From Bacteroidota bacterium (GTDB taxonomy: Bacteria; Bacteroidota; Bacteroidia; B-17B0; Aurantibacillaceae), in NCBI GenBank assembly GCA_025359355.1, contig JANYGR010000547.1, positions 1 through 12,311 of the forward strand: a stretch of DNA of 12,311 nt, in the 5' to 3' direction. A model generated the notes under the pieces. The model saw only the letters and a list, made by a program, of their open reading frames with translations. It made no database searches and was not told where the DNA came from. A program made the position numbers and the translations under genes. Positions 7,001 through 12,311 of the stretch are shown in pieces; within the stretch, counting starts at the first letter, position 1, and each line of letters starts with the position of its first letter.

Positions 7001-9527
7001 CAGTAGCCCCGCCACCGCCACCGCCGCCACCAGCACCACCAATACCAAAGGCACCAGCAGTTCCAGAAGCTGTATTCCAAAATCCTGAGGCATCAGTTCC
7101 AACACCCGCAGTTCCAGCAGGTGAACCAAGAGCGCCGTTAGTTCCAAGAGTACCAACAGATCCAACCATTGTAGCAGAATAACCGCAACCAGTAGTTGAA
7201 TTGATTGTAGATCCAACTCCTCCATTACCTCCGGCTATAGCACTAAAACCAGATCCACCTTTTCCGCCAGCAACAGCTGCTCCGGCATTTCGACCACCAG
7301 TTCCGCCACTAGCGCCACCACCCCCACCTTGAGCAGAAGAAGGAGTTAAACCATTATTTCCAATTAATCCAACTCCCGCACCAGTAAATACTTTAATAGC
7401 ACCGCCTGTTCCTCCCGAAGCACCGCCTCCGTTAGCACCTGCTCCTGAATTTCCCATTGGAGATGAGTAACCAACTCCAGCATTTGAACCAGTTCCGCCA
7501 GTTGCACCTACAGCTCCGTTGACTCCAACTACCCCGTTAGTTCCAGAACCTGCATTACCACTATATACATAGCAACGAGTGATATTATAATTATTACAAC
7601 CAGAACCTAAGTAGATACCATAATTACTGATACCTGTTCCTGCAGCATTATCAGGCATATCTACTCTAACGTCTTGGATACGGAAATAAGCTGAATTGGG
7701 ATTAATATTTAAAGCCGTAAAACGTAAAAAACCAGGTAAACCTTCAACATTTAAAGTTGAACGAATGATACGAGTTCCTTGTGCAGGAAATCCACCAACT
7801 ATAGCTTTTGCAGAAGTTTTAGTTGTAAAACCAACATCATAACCTCCTTCTAAAGTTACAAAACTGCTAATATTTAAAGGATTATTAATTGTATAATCTC
7901 CAATTTGCATTTTAATAACTACACTATTACAAGCAGCTAACGTTAAAGCAGTTTGAATATCGGTGGGGTTAGTTGGAATTAATCCGCTTCCACCACCCGC
8001 AGGGCTGGCATAAATGATATTACAAGATGGTAAAGAGGCAGGGGAAACAATTGAAACGTTTGATACAGCAGTATTTCCAGCACAACCATTGTTAGAGGAA
8101 ACGGTTACGCTATATGTACCAGCTCCAGCGCCGGTAATCGTTGAAGAGGCGACAGCATTATCAACTTGTGTACTAGAACCTGACCAAGTATAATTACAAC
8201 TGACGCAAGGTGATCCTCCCATTGTTGCGGATGCAACTAAATTTGTTGTACCGCTACATAATGATGCATTAGCAGGTGTTACATAAACTACTGGAGGTAA
8301 TCCAACAGTAATTGCTTGAGATACAGTTGATGAACAACCTCCATAAGTTACCGTTGCTAAATAAGTATTGTTTGTAGTTGGATTAACAGTTATTGAAGAG
8401 CTACTACCACCAACAGGTGCCCATGCGTATATTACTCCAGCAGGGGTTCCACCAGCAATAGTAACGGATAGGGTTGTTGCGCCACCAGAACATACTAATG
8501 TATTGGTTGCAGAAATACTTAATGCACCTAAATATTGAAAAGTAGCTGTTTGAGTTGCTAACATCACATTTCCACATTTATCTAACATCGTATTACCATC
8601 AGAGCCGTTTGTAACGGAAACAGTATAAGTACCTGTTACTAAACCTGCATTATTAAAATTGACAGTAGCGAAATTAGATGTAGACGCACCACTCGAACAA
8701 AGATTTCCTGAAGTGCTAGTAACAGGAACATTTCCACTAAGACCTGTAATCGTAAAATCGGAACCATTCGTTGCAATGGAACTACATAATACTGGCTCAG
8801 AGAAATTTAAATCAAAATAATTGCTGTTACAAGGAATATTAAGCGTAGTTAATGTTGGAGGTGTATTGTCAAAAATTTGAGCTGTTCCACCAAATGTGAG
8901 ATTATATCCATTTGAATTTGCTGAAAAGTTATCAATAATTAAAGCAAATGTTTGACCAGCTGTTACATTAACACCTGGCATAGTAGGAGAGCCTGAAGCG
9001 GAAACAGAAAGATTACCTCCTGATGTTGGTAGAGTTAAACCAGTACTGCCATAAGTAGCTGAGAAATTACAACGAATGGGTGTTGCTGATGGTACACCAG
9101 CGCATCCACTAGAAGTGATATCATATAATGCAAAATCATAATCATTGGATGTATTTAATAAAAAGGTAAAGGTTCCACTATTTTGAACCGTAAAAACATA
9201 CCAAACGGAGTTCGTTTCATTTGTTGATAAACATGTTGAACTTAATTCTTGAATACTACCAGATCCCGTATATGAATTTGCCTGCGAATAGGTTTGCTGA
9301 CAAACAGGAATAGCATTAGCGCAATTTTGTTCAGGTCCAGTTGTTAAAAGATGGGTTGGAGTTGATTTACTAAAACCATTTGTACTGTACAATTGCTGTA
9401 AGTTAGCCTTGATATCAAGCTCTTGCTTAGTTGGTAGTCTACTAACCTGAGCATTTATCGTATTGAGACTCAGCAATAAACATAATATGGAACAGGAAAT
9501 TCTTAGGCTTTTGTAAAAATTAATCAT
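4074..9527 (-). CDS. Giant secreted multidomain surface protein with T9SS type B (CHU_C) sorting domain
   Basis: This is a 1817-residue exported protein. The signal peptide covers about 1-26 (cleavage near INA/Q). Residues 67-215 form a beta-rich region that includes NSVWYVFTV and DYDFALYD, often seen at the N-terminus of Bacteroidota surface proteins. Ig-like domains fill about 222-500. A predicted right-handed beta-helix (about 501-1008) opens with IIYASPAGG and is interrupted by glycine-rich GGX sequence (about 656-963). Further Ig-like domains follow (about 1062-1400), then three related tandem copies (about 1402-1646) and a PKD domain (about 1649-1725, FGDGS motif). The CHU_C sorting domain (about 1728-1817) carries IPNVFTPNGDGINDIF, FNRWGQKLY and the end GTYFFFVKATG. 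That domain is known to route proteins through the type IX secretion system to the cell surface or outside. No enzyme active site is recognised, so an adhesin or structural surface role is inferred. The ATG at 9527 fits the signal peptide and the promoter upstream. Confidence 0.92.
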   Translation of the reverse strand: MINFYKSLRISCSILCLLLSLNTINAQVSRLPTKQELDIKANLQQLYSTNGFSKSTPTHLLTTGPEQNCANAIPVCQQTYSQANSYTGSGSIQELSSTCLSTNETNSVWYVFTVQNSGTFTFLLNTSNDYDFALYDITSSGCAGVPSATPIRCNFSATYGSTGLTLPTSGGNLSVSASGSPTMPGVNVTAGQTFALIIDNFSANSNGYNLTFGGTAQIFDNTPPTLTTLNIPCNSNYFDLNFSEPVLCSSIATNGSDFTITGLSGNVPVTSTSGNLCSSGASTSNFATVNFNNAGLVTGTYTVSVTNGSDGNTMLDKCGNVMLATQTATFQYLGALSISATNTLVCSGGATTLSVTIAGGTPAGVIYAWAPVGGSSSSITVNPTTNNTYLATVTYGGCSSTVSQAITVGLPPVVYVTPANASLCSGTTNLVASATMGGSPCVSCNYTWSGSSTQVDNAVASSTITGAGAGTYSVTVSSNNGCAGNTAVSNVSIVSPASLPSCNIIYASPAGGGSGLIPTNPTDIQTALTLAACNSVVIKMQIGDYTINNPLNISSFVTLEGGYDVGFTTKTSAKAIVGGFPAQGTRIIRSTLNVEGLPGFLRFTALNINPNSAYFRIQDVRVDMPDNAAGTGISNYGIYLGSGCNNYNITRCYVYSGNAGSGTNGVVGVNGAVGATGGTGSNAGVGYSSPMGNSGAGANGGGASGGTGGAIKVFTGAGVGLIGNNGLTPSSAQGGGGGASGGTGGRNAGAAVAGGKGGSGFSAIAGGNGGVGSTINSTTGCGYSATMVGSVGTLGTNGALGSPAGTAGVGTDASGFWNTASGTAGAFGIGGAGGGGGGGGATGYNQNTTSGCSASYGTGGGGGGGGGGGQGGFGGNGGTGGGSTYGIFIFNNGASGNIVDCQIINGLAGVGGVGGAGGTGGIGGNGGAGGLGYSSIAVNAGAGGAGGNGGNGGTGASGGAGCNGLAVPVKVVGGSALVLNTTINMLTQPVITVDNKACTNVNISHATAAGGPSWTSFGSSAVPASGAGSPVTTVYSTLGRKTVVMSANNYTDFNNIIVNPPATGNILASATAICPGTANFASSVAGSAGLNYTWSVAPATATISSATTNSTSIVFANSGITPITYTITLSINSNCCGNLIPITQTITVNPTPATPAATASSACIGGVVTYTANSPAGSNFGWYTTAGATTLLASGTTYSIANVLVPTTIYLQATNSAGCTSSVIAVAVTPTAVPPPTVIPGSACDIGLVQVGVNPVAGATGYNWYSNAAGTALVQSGSALNYSQIVGTTGGSYTVYVQTNIVGCNPSALVAVSGSVSSTPITLSNTITPNDTVCINAPVTFSLNPGGGNGTFTYTWSPFTSNSNTATQSFSASTSVNVMISSNGCTKQFLLPIIIAPYPKDTIAPHLDITCATSSLTLNGSNSATGPTYTYSWTTTGGNILTSTTASSIDVDAAGVYTLTVNDLVTGCSSIMSTTVLLNNVPPPIAITSPSVVTCLTPTTSLIGTTTSTSTTLSYSWTTTTGNIASGSNSNTATTGTAGIYTLTVIDAVSSCTSIATTTVTGNSTPPVFTTTISNIPCGSTTTTLAAASTNTDVTYVWTGPAVTSIISGSNTSMPTIGDIGSYTVIATDAVSGCTNIASGAVAQGTINAAFSANPTTGIAPLSVAFTDLSTGASTYNWTFGDGSSVSTSTNPTNTYTTNGTYTVTLLITSGTCTDTATTIIIVENGLTLEIPNVFTPNGDGINDIFTILSTGVKEIDLQIFNRWGQKLYSFNGPNAAWDGLTGAGTKVPDGTYFFFVKATGFDNKTIEKQGTVNLFR
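4590..5324 (-). repeat. Three tandem related Ig-like domains inside the surface protein
   Basis: Three consecutive units of about 80 residues share the same frame: a Cys near the start (ITCATSS, VTCLTPT, IPCGSTT), a Tyr-x-Trp strand (YSWTTTGG, YSWTTTTG, YVWTGPAV), and an end with Tyr-Thr-(Leu/Val) followed by an Asp and Cys (TVNDLVTGC, TVIDAVSSC, IATDAVSGC). The two Cys could form a disulphide in each unit. The copies are diverged, so the duplications are old. Confidence 0.75.
6921..6953 (-). repeat. In-frame GGC/GGT microsatellite encoding 11 glycines
   Basis: Eleven consecutive Gly codons (residues 859-869), eight GGC and three GGT, are arranged mostly as a 12-base unit of three GGC and one GGT. 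The tract is in frame, so slippage would change loop length without a frameshift. Confidence 0.85.
7008..7031 (-). repeat. Second in-frame glycine-codon run encoding 8 glycines
   Basis: Eight consecutive Gly codons (residues 833-840) use GGC, GGT and one GGG. The run lies 54 bases from the 11-Gly tract and is less regular, so slippage is less likely here. Confidence 0.8.
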
Positions 9528-9558
9528 AGTTTATAAAATTAATGAGTTTGATAGTAAC

Positions 9559-9589
9559 CAAATCTATTTAAAAAAAATGGTATTCGCAA
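9559..9589 (-). promoter_or_regulatory. Putative Bacteroidota-type promoter of the surface-protein gene
   Basis: Read on the - strand, TTG (9589-9587) is followed after 20 bases by TAGATTTG (9566-9559), an exact TAnnTTTG -7 element. The Bacteroidota consensus places a TTTG-like element about 19 bases upstream of TAnnTTTG, so position and spacing fit well. Transcription would start near 9553, giving a leader of about 25 A/T-rich bases before the ATG at 9527. The rest of the gap (9590-9756) is AT-rich, and I see no other feature in it. Confidence 0.65.
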
Positions 9590-9756
9590 TCTACTTAATC
9601 AATATATACTATTACTCACTCACTAAAACACTATTTTTATTACTTATTTTTTGAAAAAAATCTTATTTATAGCTTATTATGGTAATGCTAAAAAAACAAA
9701 GATTTTAAAATATTAGGTAATCAGTTTTTGTGTAAAAATTCAAAAAAATCCAAAAA

Positions 9757-11838
9757 TTAATCTCTGACTAATTCTACATTTTCCATAGAAACAGTCATTT
9801 TTAAATGCCCAAATTTGATATTTACTTTTTCGTTTTTAATTTCTTCCACTAAACCAATTTCACTACTATTAAGCACTTTGACTTTACTGCCAATTTTTAA
9901 TAATGGTTTAATACGAGCCACTTTTTTCTCAGCAAACTGATCACGTTTATTTTGTTTGGCTAATTCTTTACGTTTATTAGTTTCTGCTGTAATGCCGTCT
10001 ATAAAGCGTTTAATAACCAGTTTACGATCTTCATTTTTATTCCAATCATCCAATAAGCGTAAATATTTTTGTCCGAAATCTGCTAAATGTGCGAGTTCAA
10101 TTTTTCGATCTCTATCGCGTTCTATTTTATCTTGTAAGTTAGAAGTTAGAACGTCGAATTTTTCTTTCGAGATTTTTTGTAAAAAAGCCTGATGCTCTGC
10201 TTGCTCAGTGGCTTCGTATAATAGGTTTTTTTGTTGCTGAACTTCTGCTAACAACACATTCAATTCTATTTTATCCGTATCAATCTTTGACTTAGCTCTG
10301 TTAATTAAATCAATAGGAAAGCCCACTTTTTCGGCCACTTCAAAGGTATAACTGCTCCCAGGCTCACCTACGGTTAGGATATATTTTGGGTTTAAAGTTT
10401 CTAAATCAAATAACATACTTCCATTGGTAACGCCTTGTAAACTATTAGCTAATAATTTCACGTTTGAGTAATGTGTGGTGATGACACCAAATGTTTTAGA
10501 ATTTACTAATTCTTCTAAAACCACTTCGCCCATTGCCCCGCCAAGCTCAGGATCAGTGCCACTTCCAAACTCGTCCATTAATACTAACGTTTTTGAACTC
10601 ACTGTTTTTAATATAGAAATCATATTTTTGAGTCGGGCACTGTATGTACTTAACTCATGTTCGATGCTTTGCGTATCACCTATATCAACTAATATTTTTG
10701 AGAAAAAACTCATCACCGAATTTTCCGCAACAGAAACTAATAAACCACTTTGAAGCATTGTTTGTAACAATCCAACCGTTTTAAGTGTAATTGATTTGCC
10801 GCCTGCATTAGGTCCTGAAATAAGTAGTAAATGCTGATCTTTAGAAAGATGGACGGTTAGAGGTACTGTTGTTTTTTTGTGTGTTTTATTCTGTAAAAAT
10901 AAAATAGGATGAAACGCTTTAATTAGGTTCAACTCCTGAGATTCAGAAATAACAGGCAGTGTAGCGTTTATATGTTTGGCGAAAGTGGCCTTTGCTTTCA
11001 AAAAATCCAACTCTATTAAGAGTTCATTATAGTGTTTGAGTTGAGATGCAAAGGGACGAATCGTATTTGATAATTCTCTTAAGATGCGGTTAATTTCTCG
11101 GCGCTCATCAATTTCTAATTCGGCAATATCGTTGTTGATACCAATAGTGGCGCTTGGTTCAATAAAAATAGTTTTACCTGTTTCGCTTTTACTATGAACG
11201 AAGCCTGTAATTTCTGATTTATGTTCAACCAATACGGCAAGGGTTCTTCGTCCGTTAAAATAACCTTCTTCGTTATCACGTAAAAAACCTTGCTTACGTA
11301 GATCGTTGATATATCGATAGAATTTAGCATCGCTTTCTCGTTTTTTTTCTGATAATTCTTTACGTATTTTTTGTAATTCTTTAGAGGCCGAATTTTTAAC
11401 AGTCGCATCAAAATCAATGATCCGATCTATCTCTTCAATGATAAATTTATTATCCTCTAATTCGCTTGTCAATTCAGCTAAATGAGGCAATTCTGCTTTT
11501 CTATTTTTTAAAAATCGAATAACCGTATTTGAAATTTCGGTAGCCAATTTTATTAATAAAAATTGTTCTTCGGAAAGCATGCTTCCATCAAGGGAAAGCA
11601 AGGATACTTCTTTTTTAAAATCTTCAAATTGAATATCCGGAAAAAAGGCATCGCTATTTAATAAATGATGTAACTCCGATACACGATGCAATTCTGTTTT
11701 TAATTCTTCATGATCTTCATAAACAGAAATAGTCAAAGCCTTTTGTTTAGCCGCATAACAATAGCATAAATCAGCAATGAACTTTTTGATTTTAGGGAAT
11801 TCTAACAATTCTAATACTTCTGAATCGATACTTTTCAT
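9757..11838 (-). CDS. mutS2: MutS2-family DNA-binding ATPase lacking the C-terminal Smr domain
   Basis: This 693-residue protein matches the MutS2 branch of MutS ATPases. Residues about 1-300 form the helical core and clamp region without the MutS1 mismatch-recognition domain. The ATPase follows: Walker A GPNAGGKS (342-349), signature LSTYSA (396-401), Walker B LVLMDEFGSGTDP (418-430, Asp422/Glu423) and switch His456 in TTHYS. A long charged coiled coil spans about 510-640. A small KOW-like beta domain (about 645-693) closes the protein. MutS2 of Bacillus is about 785 residues and ends in a Smr nuclease domain; here the frame stops right after the KOW-like part, so that domain is missing. MutS2 is linked to suppression of recombination and to ribosome-collision rescue, not to classical mismatch repair. 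A TGA two codons before the ATG at 11838 fixes the start. The 77-base gap to the biotin carboxylase gene shows no clear promoter or terminator, so read-through is possible. Confidence 0.93.
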   Translation of the reverse strand: MKSIDSEVLELLEFPKIKKFIADLCYCYAAKQKALTISVYEDHEELKTELHRVSELHHLLNSDAFFPDIQFEDFKKEVSLLSLDGSMLSEEQFLLIKLATEISNTVIRFLKNRKAELPHLAELTSELEDNKFIIEEIDRIIDFDATVKNSASKELQKIRKELSEKKRESDAKFYRYINDLRKQGFLRDNEEGYFNGRRTLAVLVEHKSEITGFVHSKSETGKTIFIEPSATIGINNDIAELEIDERREINRILRELSNTIRPFASQLKHYNELLIELDFLKAKATFAKHINATLPVISESQELNLIKAFHPILFLQNKTHKKTTVPLTVHLSKDQHLLLISGPNAGGKSITLKTVGLLQTMLQSGLLVSVAENSVMSFFSKILVDIGDTQSIEHELSTYSARLKNMISILKTVSSKTLVLMDEFGSGTDPELGGAMGEVVLEELVNSKTFGVITTHYSNVKLLANSLQGVTNGSMLFDLETLNPKYILTVGEPGSSYTFEVAEKVGFPIDLINRAKSKIDTDKIELNVLLAEVQQQKNLLYEATEQAEHQAFLQKISKEKFDVLTSNLQDKIERDRDRKIELAHLADFGQKYLRLLDDWNKNEDRKLVIKRFIDGITAETNKRKELAKQNKRDQFAEKKVARIKPLLKIGSKVKVLNSSEIGLVEEIKNEKVNIKFGHLKMTVSMENVELVRD

Positions 11839-11915
11839 TCGTCAATAATTGTTTTTTTCAGAGAGTAACCTAAAATTCTGTAATTAAAAATAATGAGAGT
11901 GATGGCATTAAAAAA

Positions 11916-12311
11916 TTAAACACGATTCATTCTCCATTTAGAAGCTGTAGTTGATGTATTTACAGGCTTGACTGTTTGTGCATTTAAACCTGCACTCATA
12001 TAAGCACCAAAAATAGCAGCAACCTCTTCTTCTTTAACATTAGATTTATCAAGGTATTCGGGCTTAAAATGATTTTTGATAAAACCTGTATCAAATTTCC
12101 CACTTACAAATGCTTCGTGCTTTAATACAAACGAACAAAATGGCAATGTTGTTTCTACACCTGTAATTTGATAATCTTGTATAGCACGTAACATTTTATC
12201 AATAGCATCAGTTCTATCGTTACCATGAACAATTAATTTTGCAATCATCGGATCATAATAAATAGGAATATCCATACCTTCTTCAAACGAATCATCTACG
12301 CGAACACCAGG
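11916..12311 (-). CDS. accC: Biotin carboxylase subunit of an acyl-CoA carboxylase, C-terminal part
   Basis: Partial gene: only the last 131 residues are in the window and the frame stays open to the right edge. It opens with PGVRVDDSFEEGMDIP, where the Arg in GVRVD corresponds to the catalytic Arg338 of E. coli AccC, followed by YYDPMIAKLIVHG and ITGVETTLPF, typical of the biotin carboxylase C-terminal domain. After the domain, about 40 more residues (EEEVAAIFGAY, then a linker ending KWRMNRV) form an extension of the kind seen in Bacteroidota carboxylase alpha subunits. The enzyme carboxylates biotin on a carrier protein using ATP and bicarbonate, feeding acetyl-CoA or propionyl-CoA carboxylation. 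Which acyl-CoA is used cannot be decided here, and a pyruvate carboxylase A subunit is also possible. A carrier-protein gene is not found downstream, so it must lie upstream or elsewhere. Confidence 0.88.
   Translation of the reverse strand, partial: PGVRVDDSFEEGMDIPIYYDPMIAKLIVHGNDRTDAIDKMLRAIQDYQITGVETTLPFCSFVLKHEAFVSGKFDTGFIKNHFKPEYLDKSNVKEEEVAAIFGAYMSAGLNAQTVKPVNTSTTASKWRMNRV

Larger units (their letters stand above)
6639..7562 (-). repeat. Glycine-rich GGX low-complexity coding segment
   Basis: This encodes about 308 residues (about 656-963 of the surface protein) dominated by GG-x and G-x-G motifs with Ala, Thr, Ser, Val and Asn as spacers, for example GAGGTGGIGGNGGAGG. On the + strand it appears as CC(A/T)CC-rich sequence, visibly higher in GC than the surrounding AT-rich DNA. 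One beta-helix-like stretch (about 882-904, STYGIFIFNNG) interrupts it. Sequences of this style may form polyglycine-II-like bundles or extended loops, but the fold is inferred. Confidence 0.85.

Noticed and set aside
6815..7225. 136-residue - strand open frame rich in Leu, Val and Ala
   Set aside because: It is an alternate frame of the glycine-rich segment, where low complexity keeps several frames free of stops.
6639..7562. Glycine-rich segment as a possible collagen-like G-x-y triple helix
   Set aside because: The spacing is mainly GGX with irregular runs of Gly, and the Pro content needed for a collagen helix is absent.
9679..9697. Imperfect inverted repeat AGC-TT-ATTA / TAATGCT followed by an A run, considered as a terminator for mutS2
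   Set aside because: The stem is about 7 bp with a bulge, and on the - strand the T run precedes the hairpin instead of following it, so it cannot act as an intrinsic terminator for mutS2.

Overview
The window reads as a chromosomal piece of a low-GC member of the Bacteroidota (Flavobacteriia/Bacteroidia-like). Three things point there. The giant secreted protein ends in a CHU_C-type (type B) sorting domain of the type IX secretion system. A TPR-SpoIIE phosphatase has an architecture common in that phylum. Two upstream regions carry the phylum's TAnnTTTG -7 promoter element, and the clearest one (about 9559-9589) also has an upstream TTG. The genus cannot be named from the sequence.

Layout. 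On the + strand from the left edge: the 3' part of a YycJ/WalJ-like metallo-beta-lactamase-fold hydrolase (2-715, cut by the window edge), a 12-TM major facilitator transporter (739-1971), and a membrane protein with periplasmic TPR repeats and a cytoplasmic SpoIIE/PP2C phosphatase (2058-3986). A strong symmetric hairpin (4014-4050) separates this block from three genes on the - strand: a 1817-residue exported multidomain surface protein (4074-9527), a MutS2-family ATPase without a Smr domain (9757-11838), and the C-terminal 131 residues of a biotin carboxylase subunit (11916-12311, cut by the window edge).

The genes look like separate functions: housekeeping (MBL hydrolase, MutS2, biotin carboxylase), transport, signalling and cell surface. 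No operon logic ties them together, apart from possible read-through from biotin carboxylase into mutS2 and from the hydrolase into the transporter. No tRNA, rRNA, CRISPR array, insertion sequence, integrase or phage gene was seen, and every gap between genes is under 300 bases.

The most unusual object is the surface protein. It runs: signal peptide, N-terminal beta-sandwich-like region, Ig-like domains, a predicted right-handed beta-helix interrupted by about 300 residues of GGX-type glycine-rich sequence, further Ig-like domains including three tandem related copies, a PKD domain, and the T9SS sorting domain. Two similar beta-helix rungs are each followed directly by a glycine-rich block, so the glycine-rich segments may be loops projecting from the helix. 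I see no convincing new multi-gene system.
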